From: TWA4 sp051879215
GTDB lineage: Bacteria; Bacillota; Clostridia; Lachnospirales; Lachnospiraceae
Direction: 5' to 3'
DNA: 58,335 nt
Assembly: GCA_051879215.1 (NCBI GenBank)
Contig: JBJELP010000007.1
Span: forward strand, 1 to 58,335
Below the pieces are notes generated by a model. The model had not been told where the DNA came from, made no database searches, and was given only the letters and a program-made list of their open reading frames with translations. The translations under genes were made by a program, and so were the position numbers. How positions within the stretch are numbered: position 1 is the stretch's first letter; every line of letters starts with the position of its first letter. Shown here piece by piece: positions 51,396-58,335 of the stretch.

Positions 51396-52379
51396 ATGAG
51401 AGATAATATTCTGGAAATCAAAAATATGCATACCTATTTCTTTACAGACGGCGGTGTGGTGAAATCCGTGGATGGTGTGGATATTGAACTGGAACGAGGA
51501 GCAACCCTGGGGATTGTAGGAGAATCCGGCAGCGGAAAAAGTGTAACCGCCCTTTCCCTGATGGGACTTCTGATGGGAACCACAGGAAAAGTTGTGGAAG
51601 GTGAGATTATTCTGGACGGACAGGATATTCTGAAACTCTCGGATGAAGAGAGAAGACAGCTGCGGGGCCGGGATATTTCCATGGTATTCCAGGAACCCAT
51701 GACCAGTCTGAACCCGGTTATGACCATCGGAAAGCAGATTATGGAAAATATTCTGCTGCACCAGAAGGTTTCAAAAGAAGAAGCAAAGAAACTTTGCATT
51801 GATATATTGAAAAAAACCGGTCTTCCCCGTGCGGAAAAGATGGTGAATGAATATCCCTTCCAGTTGTCCGGCGGTCAGAGACAGCGAGTTATGATTGCCA
51901 TGGCACTGGTATGTAATCCGAAGATTCTGATTGCAGATGAACCGACTACGGCATTGGATGTGACCATTCAGGCACAGATTCTGGATCTGATGAACCAGCT
52001 GAAGAAAGATATCGGTACTTCCATTATTTTTATTACCCATGATCTGGGTGTTGTGGCAGAGGTATGTGATGAAGTGGTTGTTATGTACTGCGGCCGTGTG
52101 GTGGAAAAGGCCAATGTTTATGACCTGTTTGAAAAAACCAGCCATCCTTATACGGAAGGTCTGCTGGCATCCATTCCCAAAATGGGAGTACAGGTGGATG
52201 AACTGGATTCCATTCCCGGAAATGTACCCAATCCGAAATATATGCCGATGGGCTGTAAGTTTGCTCCCCGCTGTAAGTATGCTTCCGAAAAATGTCAGGA
52301 AGAAGAACCTGGTTTCTTTGATCTTGGCAACGGTCATCTGAGCAAATGCTGGCGCTGCCAGTCCGAGGAAAGGGGTTGA
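51396..52379 (+). CDS. dppD: Peptide ABC transporter ATPase DppD-like
   Basis: 327 aa. Walker A GESGSGKSV, signature LSGGQRQRVMIAMAL, Walker B ILIADEPTTALDV, and the C-terminal Cys-rich OppD-type motif CKFAPRCKYASEKCQ that in this family binds an Fe-S cluster. Overlaps or abuts dppF. Confidence 0.95.
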   Translation: MRDNILEIKNMHTYFFTDGGVVKSVDGVDIELERGATLGIVGESGSGKSVTALSLMGLLMGTTGKVVEGEIILDGQDILKLSDEERRQLRGRDISMVFQEPMTSLNPVMTIGKQIMENILLHQKVSKEEAKKLCIDILKKTGLPRAEKMVNEYPFQLSGGQRQRVMIAMALVCNPKILIADEPTTALDVTIQAQILDLMNQLKKDIGTSIIFITHDLGVVAEVCDEVVVMYCGRVVEKANVYDLFEKTSHPYTEGLLASIPKMGVQVDELDSIPGNVPNPKYMPMGCKFAPRCKYASEKCQEEEPGFFDLGNGHLSKCWRCQSEERG

Positions 52380-52384
52380 TGGTT

Positions 52385-53404
52385 ATGGCAGATGAAATCT
52401 TAAAAGAAGAGACATTGAAAGCCGATACCGCATCCGGAAACGATGCCATTTTAAAGGTGGAAAACCTGAAGGTATATTACAAAACACACAATGGCATGTT
52501 TGGAAAAGTCGGATATGTAAAAGCGGTGGATGATGTCAGTTTTGAAATAAAAAAAGGGGAAGTCTTTGGTATTGTAGGAGAATCCGGCTGTGGTAAATCC
52601 ACACTGGGCAAAGCTATCTGCAAACTGATCGAACCCACAGAAGGAAAAGTATATTTTAAGGGGGAAGAGATTGCCGGATATACCCGTGCACAGATGCGTA
52701 ATATCCGAAAAGGAATCCAGATGGTATTTCAGGATCCCTATGCGTCTCTGAATCCCCGTATGTCCATTCGCGATATTGTGGCAGAACCGCTGATGATCCA
52801 CAATCTGGCAAAGGAAAAAGAGGAAATTGATAAACGGGTGGTGGAGCTGGTGCGCCGGGTAGGTCTGGATGCCTATCATGTCAATCGTTATCCCCATGAA
52901 TTCTCCGGTGGTCAGAGACAGCGAATCGGCATTGCCAGGGCATTGGCTGTGGAACCGGAGCTGATCATTGCCGATGAACCAGTGTCAGCACTGGACGTAT
53001 CCATCCAGTCTCAGGTGCTGAACCTGATGAATGAACTGAAGAAGGAACTGGATCTGACTTATATCTTTGTTGCCCATGACCTGAGTGTTGTGGAACACAT
53101 CAGTGACCGTGTGGGTGTCATGTATCTGGGCAACTTTGTGGAAATTGGTGAAAAGAGAAAGCTGTATGACAATCCCTGTCATCCGTACACCCGGGCACTG
53201 CTTTCCGCAGTACCGATTCCGGATCCCAGGGCAAAAAAGGAACGGATTATTCTGGAAGGAAATATTCCTTCTGCATTGAATCCGCCCAGCGGCTGCAAAT
53301 TCCACACCCGCTGTCCGAAGTGTATGGGAATCTGTAAGGAGAAAGTTCCGAAGAAAACCATTCTGGAAGAAGGACATGAGGTATACTGTCATCTGTACGG
53401 CTGA
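52385..53404 (+). CDS. dppF: Peptide ABC transporter ATPase DppF-like
   Basis: 339 aa. Walker A GESGCGKSTLGKA, FSGGQRQRIGIARAL, IADEPVSALDVS, and the C-terminal CKFHTRCPKCMGIC Cys motif. ATG 52385 is preferred over one overlapping the dppD stop because it leaves 10 bases to the AAAGGGG site. It completes the importer. Confidence 0.95.
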   Translation: MADEILKEETLKADTASGNDAILKVENLKVYYKTHNGMFGKVGYVKAVDDVSFEIKKGEVFGIVGESGCGKSTLGKAICKLIEPTEGKVYFKGEEIAGYTRAQMRNIRKGIQMVFQDPYASLNPRMSIRDIVAEPLMIHNLAKEKEEIDKRVVELVRRVGLDAYHVNRYPHEFSGGQRQRIGIARALAVEPELIIADEPVSALDVSIQSQVLNLMNELKKELDLTYIFVAHDLSVVEHISDRVGVMYLGNFVEIGEKRKLYDNPCHPYTRALLSAVPIPDPRAKKERIILEGNIPSALNPPSGCKFHTRCPKCMGICKEKVPKKTILEEGHEVYCHLYG

Positions 53405-53618
53405 TTTTTTTCAGAAAACATCTTGATTGAAACAGCCGGAAGGGGTATAACTTTTTATGAGCCGGTTGCCCCATGTCGAAGAACAAATGATGGCTCGTGC
53501 CAATAAACAGATGGGCAGGACTCATACGAATAAGAAAACACAAACAGGGGCTATTGAACAATAGCCCCTGTGGTCTGTACAATCAGACAGATGATACTCT
53601 GCCTGAACGGGAGGGAAA
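53405..53618 (+). other. Intercistronic region with nested hairpins
   Basis: TATGAG/CTCATA (53456-53526) and TGCCCCAT/ATGGGCA (53467-53517) can form one arm. GAGCC (53459-53463) can instead pair with GGCTC (53492-53496), which excludes it. A perfect stem ACAGGGGCTATT/AATAGCCCCTGT with a GAAC loop follows at 53544-53571. There is no T-run on plus. Confidence 0.5.
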
Positions 53619-54419
53619 ATGAAGCTATTTATCAGTGCAGATATTGAAGGCTGCAGCGGAACCACTCTGAGCGCGGAAACCCATAAGGAGGAAGCATGTT
53701 ACCGGCAGTTTGCCGATCGTATGACCGAGGAAGTCCGGACTGTGTGTCTGGCAGCTCTGGAAGCCGGAGCGGATGAAATTGTTGTAAAAGATGGCCATGG
53801 TGATGCCACCAACATTGATTTTATGAGAATGCCGAAAGGGGTAAAGCTGATTCGCGGAAAAAGCGGACACCCCTATAATATGATGTTTGGTCTGGACGTA
53901 ACCTTTGACGGTGTTCTGTTTGTGGGTTATCATTCACCTGCAGGCAGCAGCGAAAGTCCGCTGAGCCATACATCCACCGGAGCCTCCAATTTCATTACCC
54001 TGAATGGAAAGGTCATGAGCGAATTTATGCTGAATACCTATACAGCTGCCATGCTGGGGGTACCGGTACTGTTTCTTTCCGGTGATCAGGGAATCTGTGA
54101 TCAGGCAAAGGAAATGATTCCTGCCATTACAACCGTTTCCACCAAATACGGAATCGGTGCATCCACCATCAACGAATCTCCGGAAACTGTTCTGGAAATG
54201 CTGGCAGAACAGACCAGGGCAGCTGTGACAAAGGATTTTAAAAGCTGTAAAGTGAAACTGCCGAAACAGTTTGAGTATGTGGTCAACTACAAAGATCTGC
54301 ATAAGGCCTACCGGATGTCGTTCTATCCCCATTTTGAACGAATTGACAATCGGACCAACCGTCTGGTGACATCAAACTATTTTGATATTCTGACAGCACA
54401 TCATTTTGTTGTGTACTGA
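53619..54419 (+). CDS. M55-family D-aminopeptidase (DppA-like)
   Basis: 266 aa. Metal ligands in order: ADIEG (Asp and Glu near residues 7-9), KDGHGDATN (His), GYHSPAG (His) and the later Glu/Asp of SPLSHT. These match the Bacillus DppA self-compartmentalising zinc enzyme that cleaves D-Ala-D-Ala and other D-amino acid peptides. Downstream of a peptide importer it likely trims imported wall peptides. GGGAGG ribosome site. Confidence 0.9.
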   Translation: MKLFISADIEGCSGTTLSAETHKEEACYRQFADRMTEEVRTVCLAALEAGADEIVVKDGHGDATNIDFMRMPKGVKLIRGKSGHPYNMMFGLDVTFDGVLFVGYHSPAGSSESPLSHTSTGASNFITLNGKVMSEFMLNTYTAAMLGVPVLFLSGDQGICDQAKEMIPAITTVSTKYGIGASTINESPETVLEMLAEQTRAAVTKDFKSCKVKLPKQFEYVVNYKDLHKAYRMSFYPHFERIDNRTNRLVTSNYFDILTAHHFVVY

Positions 54420-54459
54420 TAGACACGGAGAACACCGTTTGCCGTTGATATCATTTCAG

Positions 54460-54488
54460 TTGAAAAAGAGAATAAATAAGACTATTAA
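54460..54488 (+). promoter_or_regulatory. Putative promoter of the M42 peptidase gene
   Basis: TTGAAA, 17 bp, TATTAA. Transcription would begin just before the inverted repeat. Confidence 0.5.
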
Positions 54489-54501
54489 AGGTGTTGAACA
54501 T

Positions 54502-54551
54502 ATGTACTCTCAGAAGCTTTTTCATGTGGTTAACAGATTCCGAGAGTACAT
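54502..54551. repeat. Inverted repeat ahead of the M42 gene, near copy of the pot leader element
   Basis: Arms ATGTACTCTCAGAA and TTCCGAGAGTACAT pair with one mismatch across a 22-nt spacer. Compare ATGTACTCCCGGAA/TTCCGGGAGTACAT at 11308-11350. Confidence 0.8.
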
Positions 54552-54571
54552 ACATATACGAGGGAGAAATT

Positions 54572-55660
54572 ATGATTGATTTAAAGCTTGTGGAAGAGTT
54601 ATCTGATGCCTTTGGACCCAGTGGGTTTGAAGATGAGGTATGCAGAGTGGTGAAGAAGTATACGGATGGATTTGATCTGACCAATGATGCCATGTACAAT
54701 CTGTATCTGAAAAATCCCGGTTTTTCCGGAAAGAAACCGGTAATTCAGCTGGATGCACATCTGGATGAGTGTGGTTTTATTGTGCAGTCCATTCTGGAAA
54801 ACGGACTGATTTCCATTATGATGCTGGGAGGCTTCCATCTGACCAGTTTACCTGCTCATTCTGTTATGATCCGTAATGGAAAGGGAGAATATATTCGTGG
54901 TATTATCGGTTCCAAACCGGTTCATTTTCTGACTGATGCGGAAAAGAAAAGCAACGATCTGGATATTCAGAAGCTGTATGTGGATGTGGGAGCATCCAGC
55001 CGTGAAGAAGTTTTGAATGACTATGGTATCCGTCCCGGAGATCCCATGGCACCGGAAGTAAAGTTCTCTTATGATGAAAAACATGGTGTATGTATGGGCA
55101 AGGCATTTGACAACCGTCTGGGTTGTGTCAGCATCATTGAAACCATGAAGGAACTGCGCAATGATGATCTGGCTGTGGATGTGGTCGGCGCTTTTGCTGC
55201 ACAGGAAGAAGTCGGCATGCGGGGAGCTGCAGTTACTTCACAGGTTGTAAAGCCGGATCTGGCTATTGTATTTGAAGGTTCTCCGGCAGATGACTATTTC
55301 TTTGCTCCCGGACTGGCCCAGGGAAGCCTGAAAAAGGGCGTACAGATCCGCAAAATGGACCGGAGCTATATTTCCAACACCGAGTTTATCCAACTGGCCC
55401 ATCAGGTTGGTGATGAAATGGGAATCAAATACCAGGACGCTGTCAGAAGAGGCGGAAGCACCAACGCCGGCAGAATTCATCTGGAAGGAAAAGCCGTACC
55501 GGTTCTGGTACTGGGAATCCCCTCCAGATATGTACACAGCCATTACTGCTTCTGTGCGAAAGAAGATATTGAGGCAGCTGTGAAAATGGCTGCAGAAGTG
55601 ATCCGGCGTCTGGATCAGGAGACTATGGATACCATTCTGAGAAAGAATCTGCTGAAATAA
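54572..55660 (+). CDS. M42-family metallo-aminopeptidase
   Basis: 362 aa. Zinc site blocks: LDAHLDECGFIV, AFDNRLGCVSIIE, AAQEEVGMRGAAV (Glu base) and SRYVHSHYCF. Such enzymes form tetrahedral assemblies that remove N-terminal residues from peptides (glutamyl or leucyl aminopeptidase, endoglucanase-M-like). Start follows AGGGAG; the longer frame upstream crosses the inverted repeat. It probably finishes peptides brought in by the adjacent importer. Confidence 0.92.
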   Translation: MIDLKLVEELSDAFGPSGFEDEVCRVVKKYTDGFDLTNDAMYNLYLKNPGFSGKKPVIQLDAHLDECGFIVQSILENGLISIMMLGGFHLTSLPAHSVMIRNGKGEYIRGIIGSKPVHFLTDAEKKSNDLDIQKLYVDVGASSREEVLNDYGIRPGDPMAPEVKFSYDEKHGVCMGKAFDNRLGCVSIIETMKELRNDDLAVDVVGAFAAQEEVGMRGAAVTSQVVKPDLAIVFEGSPADDYFFAPGLAQGSLKKGVQIRKMDRSYISNTEFIQLAHQVGDEMGIKYQDAVRRGGSTNAGRIHLEGKAVPVLVLGIPSRYVHSHYCFCAKEDIEAAVKMAAEVIRRLDQETMDTILRKNLLK

Positions 55661-55710
55661 AAATGCTTATTTTCAGCCAGAGATGACCCTGCCGTCTGTT
55701 CTGCGGACGG

Positions 55711-56748
55711 TTATATCAATTCAGATAGAGCATGCACCTGATATCCCTGATACCCTGTGACCGCATCGGCTGCGGCAAGGGAATTCAGTACTGCTTCTTC
55801 TTCGGCCTCAATGGCAGCACGAAATACCGTATCCATGAGGTTTTCCTGAAGAATCTGTACCGGAACAAAGGGATCATCAGGTGTTTTTTTGTCCGGGATC
55901 CGATTGGCTGTGGTAAAGCCGATCATGATGTCACCGCTGCCATTGCCCACATGGGAGCCGGTGCGTCCCAGACCGATGCCCAGCCGTTTCAGAATCCGGT
56001 GAAGCTGACGGGAAGAAAGGGGAAGATCCGTTGCCAGAACGGAAATAATTGATCCTTTATCGGTTTCTGACGGTTTGATGCGGGAAACCAGTTCCCTTCC
56101 GATTTCCTGACCGGCAATGGTCAGATCCTCTGTCCGCCCGAAATTGGACTGCACCAGAATACCCAGGTGATACTCTGTTTCACCGAGCCGCATGATGCGG
56201 GATGAAGATCCGATACCACCTTTGAGCCCGTAACAGATGGTTCCTTTACCGGCACCGATATCTCCCTGATCAAAATCGGAAGAAGCGCTGCGGATGGCCT
56301 CCAGAACATGTTCTTCTTTTACAGCACGCTCACGGATATGATTCAGATGGCAGTCATTGCATTCTCCCACCACCGGGTTAAAAGAGAAGATAGGGACCTG
56401 TTCTCTTTCGCAGCGGGATACCATATAGGAAACCAGTGCATCGTGGACCAGACCCACATTTAATGTATTGGTAAGGGCAATGGGCGATTCCAGTGTACCC
56501 AGCTCCTGCACCTGAACCGTTCCCAGCGATTTGCCGAATCCGTTCAGAATATGGACGGAAGCCGTCAGTTTGTTCCGGAACATGTTGTCCGGACAGGGCA
56601 TGATGACCGTCACACCCGTTTTATGCTCCAGGGTATCGATGGTGCTGTGTCCCACCGTCACACCGGGAACATCTGTTATTGCATTTTTTGTTCCCTTCGG
56701 CATGGAACCGATCCGAAAGCCAAAGTCTTCAATTGTTCGTTTTGTCAT
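55711..56748 (-). CDS. P1/S58-family aminopeptidase (DmpA/BapA-like)
   Basis: 345 aa. Fits the self-cleaving Ntn-type family: NAITDVPGVTVGHSTI at the start, GCGKGTICY-like GAGKGTICYGLKGGIGSSS in the middle, and the cleavage region GRTGSHVGNGSGDIMIGFTT with the expected Gly-Ser junction. Members cleave N-terminal D- or beta-amino acids or small L-residues. It is convergent with the M42 gene. AAGAGG lies just upstream of the start. Confidence 0.88.
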   Translation of the reverse strand: MTKRTIEDFGFRIGSMPKGTKNAITDVPGVTVGHSTIDTLEHKTGVTVIMPCPDNMFRNKLTASVHILNGFGKSLGTVQVQELGTLESPIALTNTLNVGLVHDALVSYMVSRCEREQVPIFSFNPVVGECNDCHLNHIRERAVKEEHVLEAIRSASSDFDQGDIGAGKGTICYGLKGGIGSSSRIMRLGETEYHLGILVQSNFGRTEDLTIAGQEIGRELVSRIKPSETDKGSIISVLATDLPLSSRQLHRILKRLGIGLGRTGSHVGNGSGDIMIGFTTANRIPDKKTPDDPFVPVQILQENLMDTVFRAAIEAEEEAVLNSLAAADAVTGYQGYQVHALSELI

Positions 56749-57177
56749 GAAAAACCTCTTTTTTGATTTTTTCTTTATCATAGACCATGAGCCATGTTTT
56801 GTGAAGAGGAGAAGAAGAAATAGATAGCTGCAGTGGCGACATACTGTATCTGAAAAAATACAATTCTAAGAATTATTTGTTAATTTATTTGGAAATAGTT
56901 GTAAATTGTGGAACTCCAGACTGTATTGTTGATGAAAATGATTAAATTGGTTGACATTTCTTGTTGGTGTGCTATAATTCTGAACAAGCAAAGGCGCTGA
57001 GATAACAATCTTGGCGCCTTTTTCGTGTTGTGAGGGATTTGGAAATCAATGATGAAAAATCGAGCAGCATGAATATTTCAGGATTAAGGGAATATTTTTG
57101 AAGGCTTTAAAAAATTATTTTTATCCGTTTTTCCTGAAATACAGAGAAATCTCTTATGAATAGAGGAGGAAATGTAT
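56749..57177 (+). promoter_or_regulatory. Control region and structured leader of amt
   Basis: The promoter is TTGACA (56951-56956), 16 bp, TATAAT (56973-56978). A terminator hairpin follows at once, then a second long-range stem ATTTCAGGA/TCCTGAAAT (57075-57140), then AGGAGG. No ORF in the first 200 bases, which are AT-rich. Confidence 0.72.
56992..57024 (+). terminator. Promoter-proximal terminator (attenuator) of amt
   Basis: AGGCGCTGAGAT pairs with ATCTTGGCGCCT through G-U pairs around an AACA loop, followed by TTTTTCG, only about 10 bases after the predicted start site. Confidence 0.85.
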
Positions 57178-58335
57178 ATGACACAGGAAATTATGAGTTA
57201 TGTCAATGATCAGGTTTTTGGTGTATGGTTCCTGATCGGTGCGGTTCTGGTCTTCTGGATGCAGGCCGGTTTCGCCATGGTAGAAGCAGGTTTTACCAGA
57301 GCAAAGAACTCCGGTAACATTATTATGAAGAACCTGATGGACTTCTGTATCGGTACCGTTATGTGGTTTCTGATCGGTTCATCACTGATGCTTCCCGCAG
57401 CGGAAGGAACATCCGATATTCTCGGAATCATCGGTACACCCGGTTTTGGTGTATTTACCGATTATGCAAACTTCAGTTTTTCCGGTTTTGTATTCAACCT
57501 GGTATTCTGTGCAACCACCGCAACCATCGTATCCGGTGCAATGGCAGAACGAACCAAGTTCCTTACATACTGTATTTACTCTGCAGTAATCTCCGGTTTC
57601 ATTTATCCGGTTGAAGCACACTGGGTATGGGGCAATGGTTTCCTGGTACAGTGGGGCTTCCATGATTATGCCGGTTCAACCTGTATCCATATGGTCGGCG
57701 GTATCTGCGCTATGATCGGTGCATGGATGCTTGGTCCCCGTATCGGTAAGTTTACAAAGGATAAAGACGGCAAGATCGTTAAGGTTCATGCATTCCCCGG
57801 TTCCAACCTGGTAGTTGGTGCTCTGGGTGTGTTCATCCTGTGGATGGGCTGGTACGGTTTCAACGGTGCAGCAGCAACGGATATTCCTACCATGGGTTCT
57901 GTATTCCTGACAACAACTGTAGCTCCTGCAGTTGCAACTGTTGTATGTATGATTTTCACATGGATCAAATACGGTAAACCCGATGTATCTATGTGTCTGA
58001 ATGCTTCTCTGGCAGGTCTGGTAGCAATTACAGCTCCTTGTGATGTAACCGATTGTATCGGTGCAACAGTCATCGGTTTTGTTGCAGGTCTTCTGGTTGT
58101 ATTCGGTGTATGGTTCTTTGATAATGTGGCACACATTGATGACCCGGTTGGTGCCTGTGCAGTACATATGTTAAACGGTATCTGGGGTACCATTGCAGTT
58201 GGTCTGTTTGCAACCGAATCAGCTCCCGGTTTTGCAGTGGCAGGTATTGAAGAAGGTCTGTTCTACGGCGGCGGACTGACACAGCTGATCAAGCAGTTCG
58301 GCGGTATGGGCATCATTATTGTATGGACAGTTGTT
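57178..58335 (+). CDS. amt: Ammonium transporter Amt (3' end beyond the window)
   Basis: First 386 codons, open to the window edge. FGVWFLIGAVLVFWMQAGFA opens the first helix; AMVEAGFTRAKN, GAMAERTKF, HMVGGICAMIGAWMLGPR (pore His) and HMLNGIWGTIAVG (second pore His) are Amt hallmarks. About nine of eleven helices are inside. Imports ammonium; a PII gene (glnK) often follows and may lie just outside. The leader suggests transcription attenuation linked to nitrogen status. AGGAGG ribosome site. Confidence 0.95.
   Translation, partial: MTQEIMSYVNDQVFGVWFLIGAVLVFWMQAGFAMVEAGFTRAKNSGNIIMKNLMDFCIGTVMWFLIGSSLMLPAAEGTSDILGIIGTPGFGVFTDYANFSFSGFVFNLVFCATTATIVSGAMAERTKFLTYCIYSAVISGFIYPVEAHWVWGNGFLVQWGFHDYAGSTCIHMVGGICAMIGAWMLGPRIGKFTKDKDGKIVKVHAFPGSNLVVGALGVFILWMGWYGFNGAAATDIPTMGSVFLTTTVAPAVATVVCMIFTWIKYGKPDVSMCLNASLAGLVAITAPCDVTDCIGATVIGFVAGLLVVFGVWFFDNVAHIDDPVGACAVHMLNGIWGTIAVGLFATESAPGFAVAGIEEGLFYGGGLTQLIKQFGGMGIIIVWTVV

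Overview
The window looks like a chromosomal stretch of a low-to-moderate G+C, anaerobic Gram-positive of the class Clostridia, most likely Lachnospiraceae or a near relative. The main signs are a SCIFF peptide with its radical-SAM maturase beside secDF, tgt and yajC, strong AGGAGG ribosome sites, GatCAB-type tRNA amidation, a CooT-family nickel protein, and consensus sigma-A promoters with 16-17 bp spacers before most units. The species assignment is inference; there is no rRNA in the window.

Layout. 1-6717 holds a plasmid-defence operon of the Wadjet type II kind (jetB, jetC, jetD; jetA lies off the left edge). It faces a polyamine uptake operon on the minus strand (XRE-cupin regulator, potA, potB, potC, potD; 6920-11276). 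Next come three tRNA-Leu genes (AAG on minus, then two CAG copies on plus with duplicated leaders) and an orphan BlaI-type repressor. From 13.2 to 18.5 kb are glycogen synthase with an acidic tail, a PdaA-like deacetylase lipoprotein, a large lipoprotein with an acidic intracellular repeat tail, and tRNA-Leu(TAG). From 18.6 to 23.4 kb are a PepD dipeptidase, a VanR/VanS-like two-component pair and a cytidylate-kinase-like protein.

23.4-29.4 kb carries an esterase plus ATP-grasp ligase pair behind a structured leader, a three-gene nickel-handling unit, a short amidohydrolase and a DUF362 Fe-S protein. It is followed by purL and an orphan BlaR1-like M56 protease. 35.0-43.7 kb is the SCIFF-maturase-secDF-tgt-yajC row and gatCAB. 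43.7-47.7 kb is an accessory patch with an HPr-like protein lacking its active histidine, several palindromic repeats, and a two-gene unit (C26 amidotransferase and a membrane protein of unknown function) bracketed by imperfect direct repeats. 47.7-56.7 kb is a peptide-use island: a complete Dpp/Opp-type ABC importer followed by M55 D-aminopeptidase, M42 aminopeptidase and a convergent S58/P1 aminopeptidase. The window ends inside an ammonium transporter gene behind a promoter-proximal terminator that looks like an attenuator.

How it fits together. Much of the window concerns nitrogen supply: polyamine import, peptide import and hydrolysis, ammonium import, glutamine amidotransferases. The most notable observations are the Wadjet operon, the tRNA-Leu(CAG) leaders that can pair with the tRNA acceptor strand, the near-identical inverted repeats ahead of the polyamine regulator and of the M42 peptidase, the dispersed palindromic repeats, the structured leaders before the esterase and amt genes, the two-ended lipoprotein with acidic repeats, and the active-site-less HPr paralogue. 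No insertion sequence, prophage, CRISPR array or integrase was seen.
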